Source: an uncultured Tenacibaculum sp. | GTDB lineage: Bacteria > Bacteroidota > Bacteroidia > Flavobacteriales > Flavobacteriaceae | Direction: 5' to 3' | Assembly: GCF_947499065.1 (NCBI RefSeq) | Contig: NZ_CANMMT010000003.1 | Location: forward strand, 186,001 to 250,000 | Length of the DNA: 64,000 bases | Part shown: in pieces, positions 44,101 to 53,754 of the stretch | Layout: each line of letters starts with the position of its first letter | Numbering within the stretch: the stretch's first letter is position 1 | The notes under the pieces: generated by a model | What the model was told of the DNA's origin: nothing | Database searches by the model: none | What the model saw: the letters and a program-made list of their open reading frames with translations, nothing else | Position numbers and translations under genes: made by a program

Positions 44101-47100
44101 TGTTAAATCGAGTGTTTCCAAAACTTTGATTGGCCGTAGCTGTGTTATAGGCATGGTAAATTGGTTTTTCAATTGGATTGAATTGCCATTGGTGTGCTTT
44201 AAACTGATCTAAAGAAGCATCGTACATACTTGCCAATAATTCAGCAGCTAACTTATCTTTTTGTGTTCCTTTTATGGTAAATTTCCAAGTTTCGTTGGCA
44301 CCTGGTTGTAGTTTATCTCTAAACGTATTTGTGATAATTTCTAAATCTGTACTTGGGTATGGAACAGATATGCTTATTGCTTCTTGTTCAAATGCATTAT
44401 AATTGATGAAATAATAAGTGATACCAAATCCGCCAATATCCTCTTTAGTTACAGGGATTTTTATAGTTTTACTATTCTTATCTAGTTTTATGTAATAAGA
44501 ACTGGTAATTTGATGTTTTTTCTCTACAAAAAGCATTACTGTAATATCTTCTGAATTAGAACTAACAGTTAGTATAGCAGTGTCTCCAGCTTTGTAGTTT
44601 TCTTTGTCTGTTGTTACTTGTACTAATTTGTTATCTGAAGGAAGTTTATCTTTTAAAGAATATACCGAAAAGAAATGCTTATCAGTTACTTTTTGATCAA
44701 ATTTATCTTTGGTATTTAATTCAACTACATAGTTCCCAGAAGTCCATTTTTTGATGTTTTTTAATTGAACTTCTTTCTCTTTTGCTGTATTGAATTTTGT
44801 TTCAAAAACCAATTTTCCTTTTTTCCATTGGTACACATTATCTTCGTTTTGATATGCTTCATGAGGAAACTTACTTATAAACTCTTTTTTAGGTATTATT
44901 TGATAATCTGGTGCTTTCCATGGACGTTTTCTTAACGAATAATCCGGTGCTTGTAGTTTGTATATTTTAATTGTTCCACTAGCTGCTACAAATTCGTCGT
45001 TTAGATTTTTTGTGTCAATTTTAAAAGAATTATTCTTAATCGATTTATCTATTGAATTCTCCATGTCAATAGCAGCAATTAAGCTATGATAACCAACTTT
45101 TACTGAGGTAGTAGCACTTCTCGTTTCTCCGTTGATATCTGTTACATCCGCGGTAACTTCATAGGTGAAAATTGGAAGATTATCTTTAGAAACACTTTCG
45201 TCTGCTAAAGCTTTAAACTTGATTGTAAAGTTTCCTGAATCGTCTGTAGTACTTTCTCCGAAAGTTATTTCTTGTGGTTCTGAAACAAAACTTGGTTTGT
45301 ACCAATACCACCATCTAGGGTATTGTACTTTTCTATGTACTCTGTACACAACTTTTGCATCGGTTATGTTGGCACCAGAATATGCTTTTGCAAATCCTTT
45401 TACCGTAACACTATCGTTTATTTTGTACGATTGTGTAATTGGATTAAAGTCTGTTTCAAATTTTGGACGCTTATATTTTTCTACAGCTATTCTTGTTGAA
45501 TTTTTTCTGCCTCCAACTTCTACTTCAATAGTAAAGTTTCCTGTAAGTCCTGTATTTGGAATTGTTAGAGTACTTGAAAAAGAACCAAAATCATTGGTTT
45601 TCAATTCTAAAGTTTTTATGATTTGATAATTAACATCATAAAAATTAATGGTCGCATTTTTATTAGTAACAACTTCCGATTTGTTTTTAAAAACCTTCAT
45701 TGATATTCCTTTAAAATGAACAATTTGTCCAGGACGGTATATGCTTCTATCAGTAAATAAAAAGGTTTGAACGTGTGATTTATAATCGTCGTTATTTTTG
45801 AAACGTTTGTTTAAATAAAACGGTTTAAAAACTGCTGTATCATTTTGGTGACTTACGGTAGCTGTTACATTATAGTAATAGCTACTTGGATTGTAAGTAA
45901 ATTCTCCATTACGATCAGTTGTGAAATATTTGGCTATTTTTTTCTCATAGCGATTAGGGTTATTAGCGAATTCGACTTTAGCGTTTTCTATAGGTTTTCC
46001 TGTATTTCTATTAACTACTTGGTAAGTTTTTCTTCCGTCATTATTTCTAGCTATTAGGGCTAAATTTGTTACTTGAACATCTGCTGTACCTATAATGGCT
46101 TCTTCTAAGTTTTTAGAAGTTGAAGCGACTATTAAATAGTTTCCTAATCCTAATTTAGGAATTACTACCTCACTTGTATGTTGTTGGTAATCGTTTTCGT
46201 TTTTTAATTTTGAAGACCAAGAATTTACTTTTTTTAAGGTATTGATTAATTCAATTTTATCTTTTTTCTGATAACTCTTTTCTAATTTTTCTAATTCTGA
46301 TTTACTTATTTCGTAAGCATTGAAATAGATTTGATTTAAATTTTTATAGCTTACTAATGTTTTAGAAAATTGGTTTGAAGGAATATTTTTTTCAGTAGTT
46401 AATTGAATTGTTTTTTCTAGTATTTTATTCTTTAAAGTACCACATTTTAATGCTCCTTTACTTTTAGGGAATTGTTTTATAATTTCATTACATATAGCAA
46501 GCGCTTCTTTATTTTTAAATCGATATTCGATGTTTTTTTCTGGTTTGTACAAATTACCAAGTTCATTATAAGATTTTGCTAATTCATAAGCGTATAAACC
46601 AGAAAGCTCATTGCCTTTTAAGTTATTTTGTGATGCGATTAAAGTTGCTATAAGTGTTTGCTGTTTATTACTAAAAACGGCATGTTGGTTTACAAAGGCT
46701 AAACGATGTAAATCAACGTCAACTAAAGCTCTTTTGTTATTTTTTTTATGAAATTTGATTAAATCTTGATAGATTTTTAATGCATTAAATTGAAGTGATA
46801 ATGAATCTTTACTTTCTAGTTTAAGTGAATTGAAAGTACCAGCATCGCTAAGATATTTTTTATTGTTTAGTTTAAATTGATACGCTGGCTTGGTAATATT
46901 TGTTTCTGTTGTTTTATAAAATTCTAATGCATTGTGCGCTAAAAAATCATAAAGCGTTGGTCTATATCTCTTAGAGTCTTTTACAATATTTAAAATATCA
47001 GAAAATGTATAAATATCAATTTGTTGTAATTGTTTTTTATTTTCTAATGATTTTTGGAATGTTAAATGTATTTCTTTGAACAAAGTATTTAAATCCCATG

Positions 47101-47515
47101 TTCTAAAATCATTAGTGTCAACTTTTTCTTTTGTTTGTGTTCTATTGTAAAACTTCCACCTATTTTGGTTGAAATATTGCCAGTAGAGATTGGCTAAGAT
47201 GTTTTCTAAAAAATTGCTTGTAGGAAATTCACTTTGATCAATAAGCTTTTTAAATTGATTGATGACTTTTAGTTGCGAATTTTCCTCTAATGTTAAAGAA
47301 AATTTACTCTTGTACAATAAGGTTTTAACTAGTTGTGGAGTATTCTTTTCTTTTTCAGCCTTTGTATAGATTTTTTCTACAACTTTTAAAGCAGATTTAG
47401 GTAAGTTTTCTAATTCAAACTTGTGAACTTCTTCCCACATGTTCTTGTAGTTTTTTTGAGCGTTTACAATGGTTGAAAATAAAATCACTAATATAATTGA
47501 GGTTAGTTTTTTCAT
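41153..47515 (-). CDS. Giant alpha-2-macroglobulin-like protein with a SusC-like insertion
   Basis: About 2120 residues from the second Met (signal peptide MKKLTSIILVILFSTIVNAQ). N-terminal TPR-like helices, then MG domains (FTDRSIYRPGQIVHFKGISM is the MG2 hallmark), a carboxypeptidase-regulatory-like domain (LTGVVEDESGPLPGVTVIIK) with the SusC-type ALEEVVVTAYG segment at about 1230, the bait/MG7 region (PEALTKWKLQLLAHTKN), the CXEQ thioester motif in YECSEQTFARYY (Cys about 1565) and an alpha-helical complement-like toroid, then the receptor-binding-like domain. A2M proteins trap proteases. It ends 6 bp after the LytTR gene, convergently. Confidence 0.88.
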   Translation of the reverse strand: MKKLTSIILVILFSTIVNAQKNYKNMWEEVHKFELENLPKSALKVVEKIYTKAEKEKNTPQLVKTLLYKSKFSLTLEENSQLKVINQFKKLIDQSEFPTSNFLENILANLYWQYFNQNRWKFYNRTQTKEKVDTNDFRTWDLNTLFKEIHLTFQKSLENKKQLQQIDIYTFSDILNIVKDSKRYRPTLYDFLAHNALEFYKTTETNITKPAYQFKLNNKKYLSDAGTFNSLKLESKDSLSLQFNALKIYQDLIKFHKKNNKRALVDVDLHRLAFVNQHAVFSNKQQTLIATLIASQNNLKGNELSGLYAYELAKSYNELGNLYKPEKNIEYRFKNKEALAICNEIIKQFPKSKGALKCGTLKNKILEKTIQLTTEKNIPSNQFSKTLVSYKNLNQIYFNAYEISKSELEKLEKSYQKKDKIELINTLKKVNSWSSKLKNENDYQQHTSEVVIPKLGLGNYLIVASTSKNLEEAIIGTADVQVTNLALIARNNDGRKTYQVVNRNTGKPIENAKVEFANNPNRYEKKIAKYFTTDRNGEFTYNPSSYYYNVTATVSHQNDTAVFKPFYLNKRFKNNDDYKSHVQTFLFTDRSIYRPGQIVHFKGISMKVFKNKSEVVTNKNATINFYDVNYQIIKTLELKTNDFGSFSSTLTIPNTGLTGNFTIEVEVGGRKNSTRIAVEKYKRPKFETDFNPITQSYKINDSVTVKGFAKAYSGANITDAKVVYRVHRKVQYPRWWYWYKPSFVSEPQEITFGESTTDDSGNFTIKFKALADESVSKDNLPIFTYEVTADVTDINGETRSATTSVKVGYHSLIAAIDMENSIDKSIKNNSFKIDTKNLNDEFVAASGTIKIYKLQAPDYSLRKRPWKAPDYQIIPKKEFISKFPHEAYQNEDNVYQWKKGKLVFETKFNTAKEKEVQLKNIKKWTSGNYVVELNTKDKFDQKVTDKHFFSVYSLKDKLPSDNKLVQVTTDKENYKAGDTAILTVSSNSEDITVMLFVEKKHQITSSYYIKLDKNSKTIKIPVTKEDIGGFGITYYFINYNAFEQEAISISVPYPSTDLEIITNTFRDKLQPGANETWKFTIKGTQKDKLAAELLASMYDASLDQFKAHQWQFNPIEKPIYHAYNTATANQSFGNTRFNIHNYSDRRSNYGFPQQSYDRLNWFGFSFTNRSWVNRQYLSNLSIQRTNFDGTLTGVVEDESGPLPGVTVIIKGTNYGTETDFEGNFSLKVNKGDVLEFKFVGMKTVEKTVGDFKHLFVVMENSNALEEVVVTAYGTNKRNKLTIRGQAAAPAMMKSEVSRLNGNVEMEKGWAPQDSSEKYQDINTEKEDFSKGIQIRKNLQETAFFYPHLTTDAKGNVSFNFTVPEALTKWKLQLLAHTKNLHSATKTLTTVTQKELMVVPNAPRFLREGDKITLSAKISNLSDKNLQGLAQLILSDAITGKEINLLDNSTKNQSFTVNKDGNTNVSWNLTIPTTVQAVQYKVIAKAGDFSDGEQNALPVLSNKMLVTETLPMWVRSNQTKTFTLNKLKNHTSTTLKNHKLTLEVTSNPAWYAVQALPYLMEYPYECSEQTFARYYANTLASHIANSSPRIQEVFNQWKTSEALLSNLEKNQELKSLIIQETPWLRDAQSETEQKKRIALLFDLNKMKNEQRKAVNKLQNMQMSNGGFPWFKGGHYPSRYITNYIASGFGHLKHLGINQFDSKTTAIINKTVQFLDLEIENQYQELLKEAQRVKERNGEKKYTEYLTKNHVNYFVLQYLYMRSFYNDITIGNETKKAIDYYTKQTAKYWDQQNLYGKGLVALIQHRTGTKTIANKILKSLKENSITSNELGMYWKANKPSWFWYQAPIETQSLLIEAFSEIENDTKTIDNLKIWLLKNKQVSQWKTTKATSEAVYALLLQGSDWISVTNAVDVTLGDLKIEPSKMSAVKVEAGTGYFKTSWNTSEITKKMSEVTISKKGKGIAWGGLYWQYFEDLDKITSAKTPLQLEKKLFKKVNSDTGKKLIEITDKTSLKVGDLITTRIVLRSDRNMEFIHMKDMRASGVEPVNVLSEYKWQDGLGYYQSTKDAATNFFFDYLPKGVYVFEYDVRVNNAGNFSNGITTIQSMYAPEFSSHSKGTRITVK

Positions 47516-47662
47516 AACTATATTCATTTAATTATTCAAAGCACTTAAATGTTTATGAACAATGCAATAGGCAATGTGTTAACTTCGATTTTAAGTGAGT
47601 GAACATAACTATTCAAAGAGTTTCGTTTTAAAGATACTTAAAGTATTTCTATTGGTATAAAC

Positions 47663-47690
47663 AAAAAGCAAGCCATTTAGCTTGCTTTTT
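47663..47690. terminator. Rho-independent terminator
   Basis: Eleven-bp stem AAAAAGCAAGC / GCTTGCTTTTT, loop CATTTA, just after the OmpA-family stop codon. Confidence 0.85.
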
Positions 47691-47698
47691 ATATTTAT

Positions 47699-49753
47699 CT
47701 ATAATATTTGTTTAATTACAAATTCACATCGTCTGTTAAGTTCATGTTGTTCTTCAGAGCAATCTTCTTCTGTTTTACATTTTATAATTGGTTTTGTTTC
47801 ACCATAACCAACAGCGGTAATTCTATCAGGTTCAATATCATTTTTCATAAAATACATTCTTACTGCTGTAGCTCTTTTTTGAGATAATTCTAAGTTGTAT
47901 CTGTTATTACCTCTAATGTCTGAATGTGTTCCTACTTCCATAACCATATCAGGATACTTTTTCATAAGGTTGATAACCTTATCTATTGCTTTTTTAGTAT
48001 CACGTCTTAAATACCAAAGATTATAGTCAAAATTAATATCATCTGTCTTCACTATTAATTGTCCATTTTTAGGAACAATATCTTTCTCTTTAGCTATAAT
48101 TTCTTTTATCTTTTTTTGTTTTTCTATTTCTAACTGTAAGTCTTGTTTTCTTTTTAATTCTTTTTCTTTAGCATTTTGTAAAGCAATAGCCTCTCTTTTT
48201 TCTTTTTCTAGTTGTAAAATAGACTTCAAGCTCATTGAGGCATCGTTGTTCTTTTTTCGTTCCTTGTTTAAGCTTAGTGTTCTTTGTTTAGTTTTATAAC
48301 CTTCTTTAATTGCTTTTACGGTATAAGTTGTTTCACAGGCAACAGTAAAAAAGAATTTACCTTCATTATCGGTATTAATTTCAGTAGTTTTATTAGTTGC
48401 TTTATTGCTTAGAATAATTGTGGTATTAGGTAAAACTTCTTCAGTATCAATATCAGTAATTATTCCTGAAATGTATTGTTTACAGTTTTCGATAACTAAA
48501 GGTTTTTCTTCTACAATTTTATAAATATCATCACTTCCTTTTCCTTCAAGTCTGTTTGATGCAAAGAAACCTTCTTTGGTGTCTGAATTGATATTAAAAG
48601 AAAAGTCGTCGTATCCTGAATTTATAGGAAACCCAACATTATTTGGTTTAGCGTATTTATTATCGGTTATAGCACTGACAAAAACATCTAATGAACCAAA
48701 ACCTGGATGCCCATTTGAAGAGAAGTATAATTTACCATCTTTACTAACAAAAGGAAATTGTTCTTTCTTTTCTGTGTTTATAGTAGCACCTAAATTTTGA
48801 GGAACTCCATAAGTATTATTGTTGTGTATTGTTACCGAATAGATGTCAAACGAACCAAATCCATTAGGCATGTCAGAGGCAAAATAAAGTGTTTTTTCAT
48901 CATTACTTAATGCTGGATGCTCTGTAGAATACTCATTGCTGTTAAAAGGTAAAGGAGTTATGTTTTTCCATTTTCCTTTAATGAGTTCTGCTTTGTAAAT
49001 TTGGACGTGAGTAACTTTTTTATTGTCCTTTTTTCGTTTTCCTTTTACTAAGTTATTTCGGGTGAAATATGCTGTTTTTCCATCTTTGGTAAAGATGATA
49101 TTTGATTCGTGAACTTTTGTGTTAATTGAAGAAGAGAAGCTTTTAATACTTTCTTCTTCAATTTGATTGTCAGAAATCTCATAAATGTCTAAATAATTGT
49201 TTCCAGTCCAACCAAAACGTTTGTGATAACCTTCTTCTTTTTTAGGAGCTGCAAAAATTATTGAACTTCCTTTTTGAATAGCGCCAAACTCTGAGTTTTC
49301 TGTATTGATATTTAGGTTTTCAATTTTATAACGATTACCTATTGCAGCTATATTTTCTAGATACATTATTGATTTTTCTAAATCAGATAATTGCTCATTT
49401 TTATAATGAGAACGGAGTAAATTATTTGCCCTAGTATATTCTCCTTGTGCTTTAAGGGCATTTGCATACCTGAAAAAATAAGGTTCTTTTATAATTTTAC
49501 GATAATCTCTAAAAAGTAGTTTATAATACTTTGAAGCCTTGTTCATATTATTTAGAAAATAATAAGCATCTGCTAAGTTTCTTATAGCTTCATAACTTTT
49601 GTTTTCTGAAATTGCTTTTTCATATAAAGGAATTGCTTGGCTATAAAAAGTTCTGTTAAAATACTTATGAGCTCTTTTTAAATCTCTGTTAATTTGGGCA
49701 TTGCTCAAACTAACGATGAATATGGTAATTAGTAAGGTTATTATTTTTTTCAT
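47699..49753 (-). CDS. OmpA-family protein of the T9SS/gliding triplet
   Basis: 684 residues. Signal peptide; TPR-like repeats (about 20-130); PD40/beta-propeller repeats (AALSNDEKTLYFASDMPNGF, FPFVSKDGKLYFSSNGHPGF); a carboxypeptidase-like regulatory domain (about 425-500, ISGIITDIDTEEVLPNTTII); coiled coil; C-terminal OmpA domain (MEVGTHSDIRGNNRYNLELS) that binds peptidoglycan. This layout matches the SprE/PorE-type OmpA partners of PorP/SprF proteins. Last gene of a three-gene unit. Confidence 0.9.
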   Translation of the reverse strand: MKKIITLLITIFIVSLSNAQINRDLKRAHKYFNRTFYSQAIPLYEKAISENKSYEAIRNLADAYYFLNNMNKASKYYKLLFRDYRKIIKEPYFFRYANALKAQGEYTRANNLLRSHYKNEQLSDLEKSIMYLENIAAIGNRYKIENLNINTENSEFGAIQKGSSIIFAAPKKEEGYHKRFGWTGNNYLDIYEISDNQIEEESIKSFSSSINTKVHESNIIFTKDGKTAYFTRNNLVKGKRKKDNKKVTHVQIYKAELIKGKWKNITPLPFNSNEYSTEHPALSNDEKTLYFASDMPNGFGSFDIYSVTIHNNNTYGVPQNLGATINTEKKEQFPFVSKDGKLYFSSNGHPGFGSLDVFVSAITDNKYAKPNNVGFPINSGYDDFSFNINSDTKEGFFASNRLEGKGSDDIYKIVEEKPLVIENCKQYISGIITDIDTEEVLPNTTIILSNKATNKTTEINTDNEGKFFFTVACETTYTVKAIKEGYKTKQRTLSLNKERKKNNDASMSLKSILQLEKEKREAIALQNAKEKELKRKQDLQLEIEKQKKIKEIIAKEKDIVPKNGQLIVKTDDINFDYNLWYLRRDTKKAIDKVINLMKKYPDMVMEVGTHSDIRGNNRYNLELSQKRATAVRMYFMKNDIEPDRITAVGYGETKPIIKCKTEEDCSEEQHELNRRCEFVIKQIL

Positions 49754-49762
49754 ATCGATTTT

Positions 49763-50716
49763 TTAAAAGAATCTAGGAGATTTATCATAGCCGTTTTTTA
49801 GCCCTAATGTATCAAGATCATAAAGAACAAATACTTCATGTGTTCCTGAATTGAAGTTGCTTAGATTAGTAGTTGTATAATCATAGGCATACCCGATTTT
49901 TAAACTACTACTTGCTCTTATATTAAACATAGCACTTAAAGAATCGTCAAATCGATATGATAAACCACCTTCTAATCTGTTATTGAAAAGAACATTAATA
50001 GAAGCATCAACAACAAGAGGCGAACCTTTTACTGCTTTTACCAATGTTGAAGGTTTTAATTTAACTACGTCACTTAATCTAAATACATATCCTGCGTTTA
50101 AGAATAAGTGAATTTCTTCTCCTCCGATACTTCTTAAACCGTTCTTTTCTGTAATGTGTTTCGAGTTTAAAAGGTTAGGAACTGAAAGTCCCACATAATA
50201 TTTGTCGGTAAAGTAAAATGCTCCAACTCCAAAATTAGGAGATGTTTTATTTTGGTTGTCAAAAGCAGTATCGCTAGTTAATATTCCATTAACTGGATCG
50301 TCATCTGGGAATGTGAAATTAGCAAAATTCGTTCTAAAATTAGTAAATCCAGCTTTTAATCCTAAGGAAAGTTTATGTCCTTCACTTAATGATAAAATAT
50401 AAGCAAAATCGGCATAAACATTATTTTCTCTTAATACTCCATCACCAATATTATCTGTTATTAAAGATAAACCTACTTCAAATTTTTCTGTAATTGGAGT
50501 GTGTGCAAAAAAAGTATATGTTTTAGGTGCTCCAACAGCATTTGTCCATTGAGTTCTGTGCATAAAACCAAAGTTAATAACTCCTAATTCATTAGTTGTA
50601 TAGGCTGGATTTATAACACTTTGATTGTACATGTAATTTGTGTACTGTGGGTCTTGTTGAGAAAAAACGTTACTCAACGTACTGATAAATACAATTATTA
50701 AAAAGATCTTTTTCAT
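49763..50716 (-). CDS. PorP/SprF family type IX secretion membrane protein
   Basis: 317 residues. Signal peptide and QQDPQYTNYMYNQSVINPAY, the PorP/SprF start, followed by FGFMHRTQWTNAVGAPKTYT and barrel strands ending with GTHEVFVLYDL. PorP/SprF proteins help T9SS-secreted, CHU_C-bearing adhesins to reach or stay on the surface. It lies between the CHU_C protein gene (4 bp upstream) and the OmpA gene (9 bp downstream), the usual triplet. Confidence 0.95.
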   Translation of the reverse strand: MKKIFLIIVFISTLSNVFSQQDPQYTNYMYNQSVINPAYTTNELGVINFGFMHRTQWTNAVGAPKTYTFFAHTPITEKFEVGLSLITDNIGDGVLRENNVYADFAYILSLSEGHKLSLGLKAGFTNFRTNFANFTFPDDDPVNGILTSDTAFDNQNKTSPNFGVGAFYFTDKYYVGLSVPNLLNSKHITEKNGLRSIGGEEIHLFLNAGYVFRLSDVVKLKPSTLVKAVKGSPLVVDASINVLFNNRLEGGLSYRFDDSLSAMFNIRASSSLKIGYAYDYTTTNLSNFNSGTHEVFVLYDLDTLGLKNGYDKSPRFF

Positions 50717-50720
50717 ATTC

Positions 50721-53600
50721 TTATTTACTTAAGTAAATTCTTCCTTGTTTAGCTTTAATATTATCTCTGTTATAATTAAGAATATAAAAGTAAACCCCAC
50801 TAGTAACATCGCTATTCGACAAGTTTTGTCCATTCCATTTAGGTGAATTGATATTTCCTCTAAACAGTAGTTGACCATATCTATTAAAAATTTCTAATTG
50901 ATAGTCAGGATAGAAATATCTGATATTTGGAATGTAATAGAAATCATTGACACCATCTCCGTTTGGCGAAAAACCATCAGGAATAAAAAAGTCGTAATCT
51001 TCAGGATTACAGTTGTTAAGTGTTGTTTCAATAGGTATACGTTCACCTTCACATCCTGAGTTTATATGTGTATTAGCTACATAGTATACAATACCTTCTT
51101 CTAATAAATCAGCTTTGTCAAGCTCAGTACCTCCAGTTGAAGCATCGTACCAAATAAGTTCATGACCAGTGTTATTCGTTAATGAGCTTTCAAAATCTAA
51201 AAGAGTAAGTTTTTTCAACCCACATAAAAGCGTAGTTCCAGTTAGTTGAGGTTTGGGAGGAGTGATAACTGTAACATTAAAAGCTAATCGGTTAACACTT
51301 TCGCATCCGTTAATGCTTTCTGTAGCATAATAAGTAACTCCATCTACCAAAAGCGTATCTACTGCTAATAAATTACCCCCTGATAAACTATCGTACCAAA
51401 GGAGAGTTCCTGAGTTAACAATGGCATCTAAATTGGCAAGAGTAGGTTTGTCTATACCACAAAACAAAGGTGTGGTATTAGTAGAGGTTACATTCTGAGG
51501 TGCAAGTATAGTGACTGTAACTAGAGTTCTTTTAGAACTTTCACAGTTTGTATTTAAACTTGTAGCGCTTACGAAATAATCTTCACCATCAACTAAGATT
51601 GTATTTGGATTAAGTTTAACACTAGTAGTGTTATCAGCGTACCAAGATAAGTTATCGCCACTTTTTATTTTTATATCAGCTAGGGTTGGTAAATTCGGAT
51701 GAAAATCTGAAGTACAAAAAGTTTGATTAGCATCCAGGTCTGGTGCATCTGGAATACCATCTATAGAGAAGTTCTCTTCAATTTCAAAGTCAAACTTTGT
51801 TCTACAAGGAGTAGTATCATCTTGAGTACTTTTTAAGATAACGTTATAAAAACCTTTGTCTAAATTGGTAATATCAATATTATAGTTTGCTATTCCTCCA
51901 CTGAAAACAATTGTATTTTCAGTTAATACTTTACTGGTGGCAACTTCGGTTACTTTATAGTTTATAGTATAATTACCACTTGTGAGTTTAGGAGCATCAA
52001 TCTTTACTTTTAAATCTGAAGCATCACATTTATTATCTATAGCTAAATCTAATTGAATGTCATCAGGAATTCTGTTAATAGTAAAATTGTAATTAATACA
52101 GCTCAATCCGTTTTCAGTAGCTGGAGTGATTTTAAAATTAAAATCATTTTCTGCTACAGGAAATTTAGATAAATCTAGAGGGATAATAGCTTTTCCATTT
52201 ACAAAATTAATATCATAATTAGTTATGGTTGAGGTTGAACTATCACCTGTAATTGTATATGTAATAGTTTCAATATTATTTGACAAATTACCATTCTTGT
52301 CGTAAAAATCATAAATAGTTAAATCTATATTTCCTCCATCATAGCATGTATTATCTAGTCTAGCATGTGCCTCGTTGATAGTAAAAGTATCTTCTACTAC
52401 TGTAAATGAATTACAAATAATACCTCTAATATCTTCAATTGATTTTGTTCTGATTATATAACTTCCAGGTGGTAAGGTAGTATTTGGTAATGTTATTTCA
52501 GGAGAATTTATTGTTCCATCAGGGTTAACAATATCAATGTCTAATAGCTTATTAGTATACATGACTGCATTAGTGGTAGCATTTATTATTTCGTACTCTA
52601 AATTGTACGTCAATGTAGAGTTTAGCGTACGGTCATGTAAGATTTTGATTAATAAAGAGTTTTCTCTACATTGGTTTTGAACAGAAAAATTACCTGATAT
52701 TTTAGGTAGAATTACAGAAACGGTAGCAGTTTCTTCACCACAAACTCCATGTACAGGATATACAGTATATTTAAAATCATATTTACCAGAACCAAAATTA
52801 TTATAGATTTCTTGAATGTTGATGATAGCATCTAATGGACCGCTAATTTGATCTGTTCCACTTTCTTCTACCCATATACCATTTGAGTCACCTCCAATGA
52901 TATAATCAAACAAATTAACATTGGTATAAGGAGTTAAATCATCTGTGTCACAAATTTCAATTTTTTGAGCTGTTCCTGCATTAGCTGCTCTATGTACTTC
53001 TATAACTACTCTAGCTTCTCTAGCGATGCAAGTATCAACTTTGTCAACAGTATACGTAAAAGTATATGTACCAACACCAGCAGCTTGTGCATTAAAGTAG
53101 TTGTCAGTTAAAAGTCCAGCAGGAGTACCAGCTGCAGGACTCCATTGTCCGTTAATATCAGCACTTAAGTTAATTAAATCATTATCTAAAAACGTAAATA
53201 GGTCTACAGTACTATTATCACTACATGCATTTGCACCTCCATCTACATTGTCTTCCCCTGGGTAACCTCCAAGAAGAATAGTGATTTCAGCACTTTCACC
53301 ACATTTAGGATTTGTGTAGGTAAATTTATGTTCTCCAAATCGATTAATAGCCCATAAGTTTACTATACCGGTAGTTTTGTTAATGACATGCTGATTGATT
53401 GGAGTATTAGCAGACCAAGTACCTCCATTTTCGGGAACTCCATTTAATTGATTAAATAGATTGAAGTTTTGATAATTAGGGTCAGCATCCTTATTACAAA
53501 TTGTAATAGAATTGTTTGCACCAGCACATTGTGAAAAAGCTTTATTTGAAATAAAAACAAAGCAAAATAAAAAAATAAGAAGAGTGGATCTTAATAACAT
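50721..53600 (-). CDS. Large T9SS-secreted protein with type B (CHU_C) sorting domain
   Basis: About 959 residues from ATG 53600 (a TTG lies four codons upstream). Signal peptide (MLLRSTLLIFLFCFVFISNK), then beta-rich domains with recurring GTYTFTYTV, SGTLLWYDSLSGG and GTELDKADLLEEGI patterns (Ig-like, PKD-like). The C-terminal 85 residues are the gliding-associated CHU_C domain: FFIPDGFSPNGDGVNDFYYI, LEIFNRYGQLLF, GVYFYIL. Substrate of the PorP/SprF gene that follows. A surface adhesin is likely. Confidence 0.92.
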   Translation of the reverse strand: MLLRSTLLIFLFCFVFISNKAFSQCAGANNSITICNKDADPNYQNFNLFNQLNGVPENGGTWSANTPINQHVINKTTGIVNLWAINRFGEHKFTYTNPKCGESAEITILLGGYPGEDNVDGGANACSDNSTVDLFTFLDNDLINLSADINGQWSPAAGTPAGLLTDNYFNAQAAGVGTYTFTYTVDKVDTCIAREARVVIEVHRAANAGTAQKIEICDTDDLTPYTNVNLFDYIIGGDSNGIWVEESGTDQISGPLDAIINIQEIYNNFGSGKYDFKYTVYPVHGVCGEETATVSVILPKISGNFSVQNQCRENSLLIKILHDRTLNSTLTYNLEYEIINATTNAVMYTNKLLDIDIVNPDGTINSPEITLPNTTLPPGSYIIRTKSIEDIRGIICNSFTVVEDTFTINEAHARLDNTCYDGGNIDLTIYDFYDKNGNLSNNIETITYTITGDSSTSTITNYDINFVNGKAIIPLDLSKFPVAENDFNFKITPATENGLSCINYNFTINRIPDDIQLDLAIDNKCDASDLKVKIDAPKLTSGNYTINYKVTEVATSKVLTENTIVFSGGIANYNIDITNLDKGFYNVILKSTQDDTTPCRTKFDFEIEENFSIDGIPDAPDLDANQTFCTSDFHPNLPTLADIKIKSGDNLSWYADNTTSVKLNPNTILVDGEDYFVSATSLNTNCESSKRTLVTVTILAPQNVTSTNTTPLFCGIDKPTLANLDAIVNSGTLLWYDSLSGGNLLAVDTLLVDGVTYYATESINGCESVNRLAFNVTVITPPKPQLTGTTLLCGLKKLTLLDFESSLTNNTGHELIWYDASTGGTELDKADLLEEGIVYYVANTHINSGCEGERIPIETTLNNCNPEDYDFFIPDGFSPNGDGVNDFYYIPNIRYFYPDYQLEIFNRYGQLLFRGNINSPKWNGQNLSNSDVTSGVYFYILNYNRDNIKAKQGRIYLSK

Positions 53601-53754
53601 CGTATATAGCAATTTATATTGTTATTTTCTGACTACAAAAAAACGGAAAATTTGGGGATTAATAAAAAAAGAGGCCTTCTTTTTAAAAAGAATTATTTTG
53701 CTTTCTATATGCTGTTATACTTCATTATCTTTACGGAAAATTTAGGGTGTTTAC

